Shown: positions 18,523 to 28,103 of the stretch, piece by piece | Numbering within the stretch: the first letter of the stretch is position 1 | Layout: each line of letters starts with the position of its first letter | From: Ancylobacter rudongensis | Lineage (GTDB): Bacteria > Pseudomonadota > Alphaproteobacteria > Rhizobiales > Xanthobacteraceae | Direction: 5' to 3' | Length of the DNA: 64,000 bases | Assembly (NCBI RefSeq): GCF_900100155.1 | Contig: NZ_FMTP01000003.1 | Span: 372,001 to 436,000 of the forward strand | Made by a program: the position numbers and the translations under genes | The notes under the pieces: model-generated | Told to the model about the DNA's origin: nothing | Databases searched by the model: none | What the model saw: only the letters and a program-made list of their open reading frames with translations

Positions 18523-19887
18523 TCACTGGGTCAGCCCCTCGGGCTTGCCCACCAGGCTGAACAGCAGCGCGGGATGCTCATTGAGCCGGGCCGCCGCCCG
18601 CTTCACGTCGTCCAGCGTCACCGCCGCCACCAGCTGGTTGCGGATGTCGATATAGTCGATGCCGAGCTTGTCGATCTGGATCTGCAGCAGCTGCGAGGCG
18701 ACCTTGGCCGAGCTGTCGAAGCGCAGGGCGAAGGAGCCGATGAGGTAGCTCTTGGCGTCCTCCAGCTCTTCCTCGCTCGGGCCGACGGTGAGCAGGCGCT
18801 GATATTCCGAGCGGATCAGCGTGGCGCTCTCGCCGGCGCGCTCATTCTTGGTCGCGGTGCCGCCGAGGATCAGCGCCGTATGGTCGAGCGGGGCGAGATG
18901 GCTGTAGACCGAATAGGCCAGCCCGCGCTTCTCGCGCACTTCGCTGAACAGGCGCGAGGAAAAGGCCGAGCCGCCGAAGATGTGGTTGAGCACGAAGGCG
19001 GGGATGAAGTCCGGGTCGTCGCGCTTGAGGCCGATGCCGCCGAAGACGATCGAGGTCTGCGGCACGTCGAGGGTCTTCACCACATCGGTGCCGAGGCCGC
19101 GCGGCTCCACATCCGGCACCGGGGTCAGCTGGGCCTTGGCCGGCAGGGCGCCGAACATGGCGTCGAGCGCCGGGCCGAGCTTCTCCGGCGTGATGTCGCC
19201 GACCACGGCGATCTTCAGATTGTCGCGGGCCATGGTACGGCCGACAAAGGCCTTGAGGTCGTCGCGGCTGATCGTGGGCACGCTATCCAGCGTGCCGGCC
19301 ACCGGCCGGCCATAGGGATGGCCGGGGAAGGCGGCGGCCGACCAGCCCAGGCTGGCGAGCGAGGAGGGATCGTTCAGCCGCCGTCGCAGCTGGGCCAGCT
19401 GGCCCTGGCGGATGCGCTCCACCGCCTCATCGTCGAAGCGCGGCGCATTCACCGCCAGCGCCATCAGCGCGAAGGCGTCGTCGACATTCTCCGACAGGGT
19501 GCGCAGCGAACCGCCGAGGCTGTCGCGCGAGGCGTCGAAGCGCAGTTCGATCGCCTTCTCCGCCATCCGGTCCTGGAAGGCGCGGGAATCGAGATCGCCG
19601 GCGCCCTCGTCGAGCAGGGAGGAGGTGAGGCTGGCGACACCGGGCTTTTCGGCCGGGTCCTGTGCCGCGCCGCCGATAAAGGCGATCTCCATCGCCACCA
19701 GCGGCAGGGTGGTGTCGTGCACCAACCAGGCCTCGATGCCGCCCGGGCTGATCACCCGCTGGATGCGCGTGGTCTCGGACTGGGCGAGGGAGGCGGGGGC
19801 GAGGGCGATGGTCATGAGGGTGGCCGCAGCGAGGGACAGGAGGGAACGGGAAGCGCCGAAGCGCCGGCTTGAGGCGCCGCCGGTCAC
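18523..19887 (-). CDS. M16 family peptidase homologue lacking the zinc motif
   Basis: A 454-residue exported protein (signal peptide with hydrophobic core about 14-32, cleavage near SLAQS) of the M16 (pitrilysin) family. Where an active M16 enzyme has HxxEH, this one reads ASLTSSLLDEG (residues 85-95), so it cannot bind zinc in the usual way. The C-terminal half keeps the family's FSSRLFSEVREKRGLAYSVYS motif. Its start overlaps the stop of the active M16 gene by four bases. Paired active and inactive M16 proteins forming a heterodimer is the known pattern, which is the likely role here. Confidence 0.9.
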   Translation of the reverse strand: MTGGASSRRFGASRSLLSLAAATLMTIALAPASLAQSETTRIQRVISPGGIEAWLVHDTTLPLVAMEIAFIGGAAQDPAEKPGVASLTSSLLDEGAGDLDSRAFQDRMAEKAIELRFDASRDSLGGSLRTLSENVDDAFALMALAVNAPRFDDEAVERIRQGQLAQLRRRLNDPSSLASLGWSAAAFPGHPYGRPVAGTLDSVPTISRDDLKAFVGRTMARDNLKIAVVGDITPEKLGPALDAMFGALPAKAQLTPVPDVEPRGLGTDVVKTLDVPQTSIVFGGIGLKRDDPDFIPAFVLNHIFGGSAFSSRLFSEVREKRGLAYSVYSHLAPLDHTALILGGTATKNERAGESATLIRSEYQRLLTVGPSEEELEDAKSYLIGSFALRFDSSAKVASQLLQIQIDKLGIDYIDIRNQLVAAVTLDDVKRAAARLNEHPALLFSLVGKPEGLTQ

Positions 19888-21263
19888 GAACGGTCCTCCG
19901 CCGGCACCGCCGGCTCAGGCAAGGCCGCGGCGGGGGCCGGCTTGACCTGCAGCAGCTGGCTGGTCACGGCGCGGGCGGGCACCAGCCAGCGCCGGGCGGC
20001 GTCGCGCACCTGCTCGGCGGTGACGGCCTTCACCAGTTCCGGCCAGATCTTCACGTCCTGCGCGGTGGAGCCGGTGGCGAGCGCGGCGCCATAGATCCGC
20101 GCCAGCGTCGCCTGGTTGTCCTGGGCATAGATCGCCTCGGCCACCAGCCGCGTCTTGGCGCGCTCCAGTTCCGCCGGGTCCGGCCCGTCCTTGGCAAGCG
20201 CGGCAATGGTCTCGTCCAGCGCGGTCTCCAGCGCCTCCATCGTCACCTCCGGGCGAGGGGTGACGGAGAGGCCGAAGCGGGTATCGTCCAGCGCGGTGGA
20301 CTGGTACCAGGCGCCGGCATTGGCGGCGACGGCCTTGTCGGCCACCAGCGTGCGGTAGAGCCGCCCGGTCGAGCCGCCGCCCAGCACCTGGGAGAGCACG
20401 TCGAGGGCAGCGCTCTCCTGCTTGTCACCGCGATAGGACGGCACGAGATAGCTGCGCGAGAGGCTCGGCTGGCCCACGCGCCCGTCCGCCAGCACCAGGC
20501 GGCGCTCGGCGCGCGGCGGCGGCTCCTGCGGGCGGACCCGTTCGGCGGTCTCGGCGCGGCGGGGAACCTTGCCGTAGGTGTCCTCGGCAAGCCTCTTCAC
20601 CTCCTCCGGCTCGACATCGCCCGCAACGACAAGGATGGCGTTGTTGGGGGTGTAGAAGCGGCGGTAGAAGTCGAGCGCGTCCTCGCGGTTCAGCTTCTTG
20701 ATCTCGTCTTCCCAGCCGATGATCGGGTGGCCATAGGGGTGGTTGACGAACATCGCCGCCTGCGCCGCCTCGGAAAGCTGCGAGGCGGGGTCGTTGTCGG
20801 TGCGCATGCGGCGCTCTTCCAGCACCACGTCGCGCTCGGGCAGCACCACCTCGTCGGTGAGCACCAGGCCGGTCATGCGATCAGCCTCGAAGCCCATCAC
20901 CGTGCCGAGATTCTGCTTGGCGACGCGCTGGAAATAGGCGGTGTAGTCCTGCGAGGTGAAGGCATTCTCCTGCCCGCCGAGCTTGGCCACCACCTGCGAG
21001 AACTCGCCCGCCGGGTGGGTGGCCGTCCCCTTGAACATCAGATGTTCGAGGAAATGGGCGATGCCGGACTTGCCCGGCTGCTCGTCGGCCGAACCGACCC
21101 GGTACCACACCATGTGGGTGACAACGGGCGCGCGATGATCGGGCACCACCACCACTTGCAGGCCGTTGCCGAGGGTGAATTCCGATACGTCGGCGGCCTC
21201 GGCGCGCGAGGGGGCCGTGGCAAGGCCGGCGGCGGCGCCGGCGATCAGCATCAGAGCGGGCAT
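19884..21263 (-). CDS. M16 family zinc metallopeptidase
   Basis: About 459 residues, exported (signal peptide MPALMLIAGAAAGLATA, cleavage near AEAAD). The inverted zinc motif HFLEH is at residues 70-74, followed by the conserved MFKGT and NAFTSQDYTAYF segments and a downstream Glu-rich helix that supplies the third ligand. The C-terminal M16 domain is present (GGGSTGRLYRTLV). The ATG was chosen for GGAAG four bases upstream and for the signal peptide. It forms a two-gene operon with the inactive M16 protein downstream, overlapping by ATGA, within the conserved ileS-lspA-exported protein-M16-M16 block. Probably degrades periplasmic peptides; the substrate is unknown. Confidence 0.93.
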   Translation of the reverse strand: MPALMLIAGAAAGLATAPSRAEAADVSEFTLGNGLQVVVVPDHRAPVVTHMVWYRVGSADEQPGKSGIAHFLEHLMFKGTATHPAGEFSQVVAKLGGQENAFTSQDYTAYFQRVAKQNLGTVMGFEADRMTGLVLTDEVVLPERDVVLEERRMRTDNDPASQLSEAAQAAMFVNHPYGHPIIGWEDEIKKLNREDALDFYRRFYTPNNAILVVAGDVEPEEVKRLAEDTYGKVPRRAETAERVRPQEPPPRAERRLVLADGRVGQPSLSRSYLVPSYRGDKQESAALDVLSQVLGGGSTGRLYRTLVADKAVAANAGAWYQSTALDDTRFGLSVTPRPEVTMEALETALDETIAALAKDGPDPAELERAKTRLVAEAIYAQDNQATLARIYGAALATGSTAQDVKIWPELVKAVTAEQVRDAARRWLVPARAVTSQLLQVKPAPAAALPEPAVPAEDRS

Positions 21264-21363
21264 GAATCTTCCAGTCACAGCTTCATCCGTTTCGGCGGCC
21301 GCCCGGAGGACACCGGAGGGCGCGCTGCCCGGGGCTCGGGCCGCGCAGGGCGGGGATCGCAGG

Positions 21364-21397
21364 TACAATGTAACGACAAATACAATGTAGCGACGAA
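21364..21397. promoter_or_regulatory. Tandem 17-bp repeat with TACAATGTA palindromes upstream of the M16 operon
   Basis: Two adjacent 17-bp units (21364-21380 and 21381-21397) match at 15 of 17 positions. Each begins TACAATGTA, itself a TACA-N-TGTA palindrome, followed by RCGACRAA. The unit lies about 100 bases upstream of the M16 start. It is much more AT-rich than its surroundings and looks like a pair of operators on one DNA face region; the binding protein is unknown. Confidence 0.5.
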
Positions 21398-21511
21398 GCG
21401 GGCGGCGCGCGACGCGCGGCGGGCGCGCTTCACCGCGAAGTGAGAGGCCCCGCGGCGGGGCTGCAGTCCGGCGGGGCGCCGGCGCGCGCGTGCCCCGCCC
21501 CGTTCAGGCGG

Positions 21512-22195
21512 TCACTTGTTCGGCTGGGCGCGATCGAACCAGGCCGGCATCTTCCAGTCCTTGTCTTCCGGACGGTCGGACACCACGCCGTATTTGGCGC
21601 CGGGGGCGGGCGTCTGGTAGCCGGGCGGCGGCTGGACCAGCGATTCCCGGTCCGGCTCGCCCTCGAACGGGACCGCCTCCTCGCCCTTCTTGTTGCCCCA
21701 GCCGAAGAATTCGAGCTGGTTGAGCGACAGGCGGTTGTCGTCATTGGTGCGCCGGTTGTTGAAGCCGGAACCCGTCGCCTTGCCGGCCCGGTAGCCCTTG
21801 TCGAGCTCGGCCGGGGTCAGGGTGCGCGCATTGGTGTTGCCGTCGCGGGCGATCGATTCCCACGCCTCGGACCAGTTGGTCTTCTCCGCCTGCTCGCGGA
21901 CCACCGCGTCATGGTCCTTCGGCCAGGCCGGGTTCTGCGCGATGGCGGAGGCGTCGCGCGGCGGCGGGAGGATGTCGCCGGTGGGCGGCACCACCAGCGG
22001 GGCGCGCTCGCGATAATCGATATTGGGCGGCGGCGGCGCCACCAGGCCGAGGCCGGTGAGCAGCTGGCCGGTGAGGTTCATCTCCGGCGGGTCGTCGGCG
22101 GCAAAAACCGGCGCGACGCCGAAAGCACCGGCCATCGTGCAGACCATGGCGCCCCGCAGAAGCGCGGCGCGGGTGGCATGAACTCGTTTCGTCAT
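21512..22195 (-). CDS. Conserved exported protein downstream of lspA
   Basis: A 227-residue secreted protein with an N-terminal signal peptide (basic start, hydrophobic 11-30, cleavage near VFAADD). The mature part is hydrophilic, rich in Pro, Asn and Asp, with no recognised catalytic motif; it contains PPPPNIDY, RRTNDDNRLSLNQLEFFGWG and a Trp-rich end. AGGAG lies eight bases before the ATG. A protein of this type commonly sits between lspA and the M16 genes in Hyphomicrobiales, which suggests an envelope role, but no function is known to me. Confidence 0.78.
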   Translation of the reverse strand: MTKRVHATRAALLRGAMVCTMAGAFGVAPVFAADDPPEMNLTGQLLTGLGLVAPPPPNIDYRERAPLVVPPTGDILPPPRDASAIAQNPAWPKDHDAVVREQAEKTNWSEAWESIARDGNTNARTLTPAELDKGYRAGKATGSGFNNRRTNDDNRLSLNQLEFFGWGNKKGEEAVPFEGEPDRESLVQPPPGYQTPAPGAKYGVVSDRPEDKDWKMPAWFDRAQPNK

Positions 22196-22280
22196 CCGGT
22201 CGTCTCCTGCCGGTCGGGTGAGGCGGGCGAGATGCCGCCCCCGCGCGACCGCTCAAGCGTGCGGAAGACCCGATCTCACC

Positions 22281-22778
22281 TCAGGGCGGCGATTTTGCGG
22301 CGCCACCGAAGAAGGAAGCATACAAAAGCACGCCCACCCCGGCAACAATGGCGACATCGGAGAGGTTGAACACGTACCAGTAGAAGCCGAAGGCGTGCAG
22401 CGAGATGAAATCGAACACCGCGCCATAGGCGGCGCGGTCGATGGCATTGCCCAGCGCGCCGCCGATCAGCAACCCCAGCGCCGCCGCCTCCAGCCGGTTG
22501 TCGATGCGCGCCAGCCAGAGCCAGAACAGCAGGGCGGCCGCCACTTTCAGCCCGCCGAGAACCCACCAGCCCTCCGCCCCCAGCGAGAACAGCCCGTAGC
22601 TGATGCCGGTGTTCCACGCCCAGACGATGTCGAGGAAGGGCGTAACGGGGACGATGCCGTCGGGGCCGAAATCGACCCCATTGAGCACGGCGAGCTTGGA
22701 CGCCTGGTCGGCGACCAGCGCCGCCAGCGCGAAAGCGCCTCCGTAAAGAGTGAACGGACCGGCGAGGCGGAGGTTCAC
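22281..22778 (-). CDS. lspA: Signal peptidase II (prolipoprotein signal peptidase)
   Basis: Cleaves the signal peptide of diacylglyceryl-modified prolipoproteins at the inner membrane. About 165 residues with four transmembrane segments. The aspartyl catalytic pair is in GNAIDR (Asp114) and NLSDVAI (Asp141), and the family's WNTGISYGLF motif is present. I chose the GTG at 22778, which gives the family's usual length and starts 10 bases after the ileS stop; an ATG at 22817 would overlap ileS and add a hydrophilic arginine-rich stretch. Works with Lnt, encoded at the far end of this window. Confidence 0.92.
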   Translation of the reverse strand: MNLRLAGPFTLYGGAFALAALVADQASKLAVLNGVDFGPDGIVPVTPFLDIVWAWNTGISYGLFSLGAEGWWVLGGLKVAAALLFWLWLARIDNRLEAAALGLLIGGALGNAIDRAAYGAVFDFISLHAFGFYWYVFNLSDVAIVAGVGVLLYASFFGGAAKSPP

Positions 22779-22788
22779 GGGGCGCCGC

Positions 22789-25700
22789 TCATTCGGCCGC
22801 CCGCCGCGCATGCGCACGTTCGCGAAGCGCCAGGGCGTCGCGCGGGGTCACGTCCGGATAGTCCGCATCCGTCCCCACCAGCGGCGAAATCTTCCACGAG
22901 CGGGCGCATTTGTGGCCCACCGCCCGGTTCGGCACCACCGCCACACCAGGCACCTCGGGCAGGCGGAAGGCCTCCTTCGGGCCCTCATCGGGCATCAGAT
23001 GCGCGTCGGAGGTGATGCACACCTCGGCGAGGTCTACCACGCTCACCGCCGCGAACAGGCTGGCGTCGGAGACATGCACCACCGGCGCCGCCTCCAGGCT
23101 GGAGCCGATGCGCTTGGCCGCGCGCTCCACTTCCAGCGCGCCGAGCACCACGCGCCGCACCTGGCGGATCTTGCGCCACTCGTCGGCCAGCGTGTCGTCG
23201 CGCCATTTGGCCGGCGTGGCGGGGAAGGTTTCCAGATGGACCGAGCCGGTCTCGGAGGGGAAGCGCGCCAGCCAGGTTTCCTCCGCCGTGAAGGGCAGGA
23301 TCGGCGCCAGCCAGACGACGAGACGGGCGAACACCTCGTCCAGCACGGTCAGGCAGGCCCGCCGCGTCACCGAGGAGATCGGGTCGCAATAGAGCGCGTC
23401 CTTGCGCACGTCGAAATAGAAGGCCGACAATTCGCTGGTCATGAAGGCCGTCAGCGCCGCGTTCACCCGCTTGAAGTCGAAGGCGGCATAGGCCTCGCGC
23501 ACGGTGGTGTCGAGCTCGGCCAGCCGGTGCAGCACCATGCGCTCCAGCGCCGGCATGTCGGCATAGGCGACGCGCTCGGCCTCGCGGTAATGGTGCAGCG
23601 AGCCCAGCAGCCAGCGCAGCGTGTTGCGCAGCTTGCGGTAGGTCTCGACCGTGGTCTTCAGGATTTCCGGCCCGATGCGCAGATCGTCGGAATAGTCGGA
23701 GGCGCATACCCACAGGCGCAGGATGTCGGCGCCGGAATTCTTGATCACCTCCTGCGGGGCGACCACGTTGCCGACCGATTTCGACATCTTGCGGCCCTGC
23801 TCGTCGAGCACGAAGCCATGGGTCAGCACCACGTCATAGGGCGGGCGCCCGCGCGTGCCGCAGCTCTCCAGCAGCGAGGAGTGGAACCAGCCGCGATGCT
23901 GGTCCGAGCCTTCGAGGTACATCACCCGGTCGGGCCCGCCGGCAAAGGCGCGGTCGGCCTTGAGGTCCTCGCGCACTTCCAGCGTGAAGGCGTGGGTGGA
24001 GCCTGAATCGAACCACACGTCGAGAATGTCGTCGACCTTGGTCCATTCATTGGAACTGTGGTCGGTGCCGAGGAAGCGCTGGGCGGCGCCTTCCCGGTAC
24101 CAGGCGTCCGCCCCCTCGGTGGCGAAGGCCTCGGCGATGCGGGCATTCACCCGTTCGTCGCGCAGGATCTCGACCGTGCCGTCGCCCTTGTCCTTGACGA
24201 ACACGGCGATCGGCACGCCCCAGGCGCGCTGGCGCGAGACGACCCAGTCCGGGCGGTTCTCGATCATGCCGGTGATGCGGTTCTGGCCGGAGGCCGGCAC
24301 CCACTGCACCTTGGCGATGCCATCGAGCGCGCGCGCCCGCAGCGTGTCGCCGGCCGTCGACGAACCGTCCGCCGCCGCGATGTCCTTGTCCATCGCGATG
24401 AACCATTGCGGCGTGTTGCGGAAGATGATCGGCGCCTTGGAGCGCCAGCTGTGCGGGTACTGGTGCTTCAGCCTTCCGCGCGCCAGCAGCTTGTCCGCCG
24501 CCATCAGCGCCTTGATCACCGCATCATTGGCGTCGCCATCCTTGCCCTTGTCGTCCATGACGCGGGCGCCGGCGAACAGCGGCACATGGTCGTAATAGCG
24601 CCCGTCCGGCCCGACCGTGTGCGGCACCTCGCCCAGATGCGCGGACATGAACAGGTTGAAGTCGTCGGCGCCGTGGCCGGGGGCGATGTGGACGAAGCCG
24701 GTGCCGGTGTCGTCGGTGACGAAATCGCCGGGCACCACGGGCACGCGGAAGTCGAAATAGCCCTGCGCGCCCTCGACGCCGTTCAGCGGATGGGCGCAGA
24801 CCAGATGCGTCGGGTCCACCTCCTTGTGCCGCTCCCAGCCGGTGACGCGGGCGGCCTTGAACACCTCTTCCGCCAGCTTGTCCGCGAGGATGAAGTGCTC
24901 GCCAACCTTGGCCCAATTGTCGTGCGGGGCTTCCGTCACCTCGTAGACCGCATAGGTCACGTTCGGCGAGAAGGCGATGGCGCGGTTGCCGGGGATGGTC
25001 CAGGGCGTGGTCGTCCAGATGACGATCGAGGCGCCCTCATAGGAGGGGAACAGGTGGATGTCGGCGGCCGCGTCCGCCGGTTCCAGCCCCTTGGGCAGGC
25101 CGCCGGCGGTGGCCGCGCTCTTGCGGTAGCCGGTGACGGGGAATTTGACGAAGATCGTGGTCGACTGGTGGTCGTGATACTCGACCTCGGCCTCGGCCAG
25201 CGCGGTGCGCTCCACCACCGACCACATGACCGGCTTCGAGCCGCGATAGAGCAGGCCGTTGCCGGCGAATTTCACGATCTCGCGGGCGATCTGCGCTTCC
25301 GCGTCATAGCTCATGGTCACATAGGGGTGCGACCAGTCGCCCTCGACGCCGAGCCGCTTGAACTCGGCGCGCTGCACGTCGATCCAGCCTTCGGCGAAGG
25401 CCCGGCATTCCTGGCGGAACTCGACGACCGGCACCTCGTCCTTATTCTTGCCCTTGGCGCGGTACTGCTCCTCGATCTTCCATTCGATCGGCAGGCCGTG
25501 GCAGTCCCAGCCCGGCACATAGTTGGAATCATGGCCGAGCGCGCCCTGGCTGCGCACCACCACGTCCTTCAGGATCTTGTTGAGCGCGTGGCCGATATGA
25601 ATGTTGCCATTGGCATAGGGCGGGCCGTCATGCAGCACGAAGCGCGGGCGGCCCTCGCCGGCCTTGCGCTGCTGGCCGTAGAGGTCGATCCGCTCCCAGC

Positions 25701-25860
25701 GCGCCAGCAGTTCCGGCTCGCGCTGCGGCAGGCCGGCGCGCATCGGGAAATCGGTCTGCGGCAGGAACAAGGTGGTGGAATAATCGTGCGCCGTCCCGTC
25801 GCCGGCCGGTTCCCCGGCGGGCTCGTTCCCAGTGCGACCATCGCTGTTGCGGCTCGTCAT
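22789..25860 (-). CDS. ileS: Isoleucyl-tRNA synthetase
   Basis: Charges tRNA-Ile, with editing of misactivated valine. The 1023-residue class I synthetase has the HIGH motif at 88-91 ([10 protein letters not shown]), a CP1 editing domain ([18 protein letters not shown]), the KMSKS signature (RKMSKSVGN, about 690) and an anticodon-binding C-terminus. The usual terminal zinc site CxxC is reduced to KCARSW, so that zinc is probably lost. The ATG at 25860 has AAGGAG six bases upstream. Followed closely by lspA, the common arrangement. Confidence 0.98.
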   Translation of the reverse strand: MTSRNSDGRTGNEPAGEPAGDGTAHDYSTTLFLPQTDFPMRAGLPQREPELLARWERIDLYGQQRKAGEGRPRFVLHDGPPYANGNIHIGHALNKILKDVVVRSQGALGHDSNYVPGWDCHGLPIEWKIEEQYRAKGKNKDEVPVVEFRQECRAFAEGWIDVQRAEFKRLGVEGDWSHPYVTMSYDAEAQIAREIVKFAGNGLLYRGSKPVMWSVVERTALAEAEVEYHDHQSTTIFVKFPVTGYRKSAATAGGLPKGLEPADAAADIHLFPSYEGASIVIWTTTPWTIPGNRAIAFSPNVTYAVYEVTEAPHDNWAKVGEHFILADKLAEEVFKAARVTGWERHKEVDPTHLVCAHPLNGVEGAQGYFDFRVPVVPGDFVTDDTGTGFVHIAPGHGADDFNLFMSAHLGEVPHTVGPDGRYYDHVPLFAGARVMDDKGKDGDANDAVIKALMAADKLLARGRLKHQYPHSWRSKAPIIFRNTPQWFIAMDKDIAAADGSSTAGDTLRARALDGIAKVQWVPASGQNRITGMIENRPDWVVSRQRAWGVPIAVFVKDKGDGTVEILRDERVNARIAEAFATEGADAWYREGAAQRFLGTDHSSNEWTKVDDILDVWFDSGSTHAFTLEVREDLKADRAFAGGPDRVMYLEGSDQHRGWFHSSLLESCGTRGRPPYDVVLTHGFVLDEQGRKMSKSVGNVVAPQEVIKNSGADILRLWVCASDYSDDLRIGPEILKTTVETYRKLRNTLRWLLGSLHHYREAERVAYADMPALERMVLHRLAELDTTVREAYAAFDFKRVNAALTAFMTSELSAFYFDVRKDALYCDPISSVTRRACLTVLDEVFARLVVWLAPILPFTAEETWLARFPSETGSVHLETFPATPAKWRDDTLADEWRKIRQVRRVVLGALEVERAAKRIGSSLEAAPVVHVSDASLFAAVSVVDLAEVCITSDAHLMPDEGPKEAFRLPEVPGVAVVPNRAVGHKCARSWKISPLVGTDADYPDVTPRDALALRERAHARRAAE

Positions 25861-25937
25861 GACGCGCTCCTTGCCATCGCCGCCCGGTTTAAGCGCAGCG
25901 CCGGGCGCGTGCAAGGGAGGGGGGCGGAGAGCATGTG

Positions 25938-26048
25938 CGTGCTTCGAGGCCGGCCTGACGGCCGGCACCTCAGCATGACGACGTCGCTGGCCGCTTGGAA
26001 AGGGCCACGTCATCCTGAGGTGCGAGCGGAGCGAGCCTCGAAGGATGG
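25938..26048. repeat. Composite palindromic repeat, copy 1 (between ribF and ileS)
   Basis: Two palindromic units. Unit 1 (25938-25979) is GTGCTTCGAGGCCGGC-CTGACG-GCCGGCACCTCAGCATGAC; unit 2 (26010-26048) runs from CATCCTGAGG to CCTCGAAGGATGG, closing on a GCGAGC/GCTCGC-like core. They are separated by about 30 bases. The same pair occurs in inverted order at 31896-32001. This is a RIME-like intergenic repeat, typical of alphaproteobacteria; it can fold in either strand's transcript. Confidence 0.8.
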
Positions 26049-26062
26049 AAGCCGCGAGCCCC

Positions 26063-27013
26063 CTAGGCCAGCACCGCCCGGGCCCGCGCGCTGTCGATGT
26101 CCATCTGCGCGATCAGCGCGTCGATGCCGTCGAATTTCAGTTCCGGCCGCAGCCAGGCGTGGAAGGCGACGGTGAGCACGCGGCCATAGAGGTCGTCGGC
26201 GAAGTCGAAGATGAAGGTTTCCAGACGCGGCGCGCCGTCGTCGAAGGTCGGGCGTCGGCCGAAGCTGGCGACGCCCTTGTGCCGCACGCCGTCGATTTCG
26301 ACCGTCACCGCATAGATGCCATGCGCCAGCGTCACCGCCGGGTCGAGACGCATATTGGCGGTGGGGTAGCCGAGCTCCCGCCCGCGCTTGTCGCCATGGA
26401 TCACCTGCGCCTCAATCTCGAACGGCGCGCCCAGCATGTGGGCGGCCTGTTCGACACGGCCCTGCGCCAGCGCGGCGCGGATGACGCTGGAGGAAATCTG
26501 CGCGCCCTCATCGAGCAGCGGCGGCACGATCTCCACCCCGAAGCCATGCTGCTTGCCCGCCTCGCGCAGGAACAGCGGCGAGCCGCCGCGCCCCTTGCCG
26601 AAATGGAAATCGTAGCCGGCCACCACCATGGAGACGCCGAGCTGCCCGACCAGAATGTCGGCGACGAAGCTTTCGGCGTCGCGCGCCGCCAGCGCCGCGT
26701 CGAAGGCCAGCACCACCGCCCCGTCGAGCCCGGTCGCGGCGAGGCGCCGGAGCTTCATCGGTTCTGGGGTCAGGCGGAAGATCGGCTCGGACGGGCGGAA
26801 GAAGGCGCGCGGATGCGGCTCGAACGTCACCGCCAGCGCCGGCTTGCCGAGCGAGCGGGCCTGGTCGATGGCGGTGCCGATCACCGCCCGGTGGCCGCGA
26901 TGCACCCCGTCGAAATTGCCGATGGCGACGACAGGCGCGGCAAGAGCCGCCGGCAGCGCGTCATCCATGCGCAGGACGGGGAAGGGATGCGGGGCGGCGG
27001 CGGCGTGGGTCAT
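26063..27013 (-). CDS. ribF: Bifunctional riboflavin kinase / FAD synthetase RibF
   Basis: Phosphorylates riboflavin to FMN and adenylylates FMN to FAD. About 316 residues. The N-terminal nucleotidyltransferase domain has the [11 protein letters not shown] motif (HxGH type) and the [11 protein letters not shown] segment; the C-terminal kinase domain has the GYPTANM motif and the LETFIFDF end. The start at 27013 ([10 protein letters not shown]) is chosen over an ATG 15 bases upstream for family length; neither has a strong ribosome-binding site. FAD made here would serve the glycolate oxidase subunits among many others. Confidence 0.94.
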   Translation of the reverse strand: MTHAAAAPHPFPVLRMDDALPAALAAPVVAIGNFDGVHRGHRAVIGTAIDQARSLGKPALAVTFEPHPRAFFRPSEPIFRLTPEPMKLRRLAATGLDGAVVLAFDAALAARDAESFVADILVGQLGVSMVVAGYDFHFGKGRGGSPLFLREAGKQHGFGVEIVPPLLDEGAQISSSVIRAALAQGRVEQAAHMLGAPFEIEAQVIHGDKRGRELGYPTANMRLDPAVTLAHGIYAVTVEIDGVRHKGVASFGRRPTFDDGAPRLETFIFDFADDLYGRVLTVAFHAWLRPELKFDGIDALIAQMDIDSARARAVLA

Positions 27014-27141
27014 GTCAGCGCTACGCAACGGGAAGGGCGCCCGGGGGATGCGGGGCGGCGAGGAAGAGGCCTGTTAAGTGGCCCCGTCCCGCCCCGGCGT
27101 CAATCCGGGGGACTGCGCGGCGGGCGAGGGCGGAGCGCCCG

Positions 27142-28020
27142 CTACCAGGCGAGACGCGTGGTCACGGCGGCCGGGCGGCCCGGCCCGTCGGCCAGCAGCC
27201 GGGCGAGCGAGCGCGGATCGACCTCGGCGCCATGTTCGAGGCCCAGCTCGCCGGCATGAATGCCGGCCGCCACGAACAGGCAGTCAATGCCATGGCCGAG
27301 CGCGCCGGCAAGGTCCGTGCGCAGCGCGTCGCCGATGGCGATCGTGCGCGCCTTCTCCACCGGGGCGCCGCGCAGCTTTTCAGCGGTGGCGAAGGCGGTC
27401 TCGTAGATCGGCCGGTGCGGCTTGCCGCAGAACACCACCTCGCCGCCGAGTTCCGCATAGGCCTCGGCGATGGCGCCGGCGCACCAGATCAGGTCGCCGC
27501 CGCGCTCCACCACGATATCGGGATTGGCGCAGATGAAGGGCAGGCCCCGCGCCTTCGCCGCCGCCAGCGTGTCGGCATAGTCGTCCGGCGTCTCGACCGT
27601 GTCGTCGAACAGGCCGGTGCAGACGATCAGCTCCGCCTCCTCGAACGAGGCGAGGGTGAGGTCGAGGCCCTTATAGATGCCGAGATCGCGCTGCGGACCG
27701 AGATGCCACATCTTCACCCCCGGCCGCCCGGCCAGCAGGGCGCTTGTCACCATGCCCGAGGTGACGATGGCGTCATAGGCGGTGCGCGGAATGCCGAAGC
27801 CGTCGAGAATGCGGGCGACGCCTTCCGGCTCGCGCGGGGCGTTGGAGACCAGGATCACCGTGGCGCCGGCGTCCCGGGCGCGCATCAGCGCCTGCGCGGC
27901 GGCCTGCGAACCGAGGACGCCATTGTGCAGCACCCCCCACACGTCGCACAGGACGAGGTCGTAGCGGGGCGCCAGCGCGGCGAAGGACGGAACGATCAGC
28001 GGGGTGTTTTCGATATCCAT
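27142..28020 (-). CDS. HAD-superfamily hydrolase of the TIGR01459 type (NagD-like)
   Basis: A 292-residue HAD phosphatase-like protein of the class IIA (NagD-like) type. Motif I reads LCDVWGVLHNG, with the nucleophile at Asp26 and the usual second Asp replaced by Trp, typical of this subfamily. Motif II is ILVSNAPR, and the C-terminal motif IV is AIGDALRTDLAGA. The cap region contains a CGKPHRPIY lysine motif. The ATG at 28020 begins MDIENTPLIVPSF. It lies 83 bases downstream of the Crp-type regulator on the same strand. Substrate not known. Confidence 0.86.
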   Translation of the reverse strand: MDIENTPLIVPSFAALAPRYDLVLCDVWGVLHNGVLGSQAAAQALMRARDAGATVILVSNAPREPEGVARILDGFGIPRTAYDAIVTSGMVTSALLAGRPGVKMWHLGPQRDLGIYKGLDLTLASFEEAELIVCTGLFDDTVETPDDYADTLAAAKARGLPFICANPDIVVERGGDLIWCAGAIAEAYAELGGEVVFCGKPHRPIYETAFATAEKLRGAPVEKARTIAIGDALRTDLAGALGHGIDCLFVAAGIHAGELGLEHGAEVDPRSLARLLADGPGRPAAVTTRLAW

Positions 28021-28103
28021 GCGGCCGCGCATGCCATGAGGGCGCGCGCCGCACAAGACCCGTCCCGGCAGGGCAGGGCTGCGGGAACTTATCGGCACCG
28101 GAT

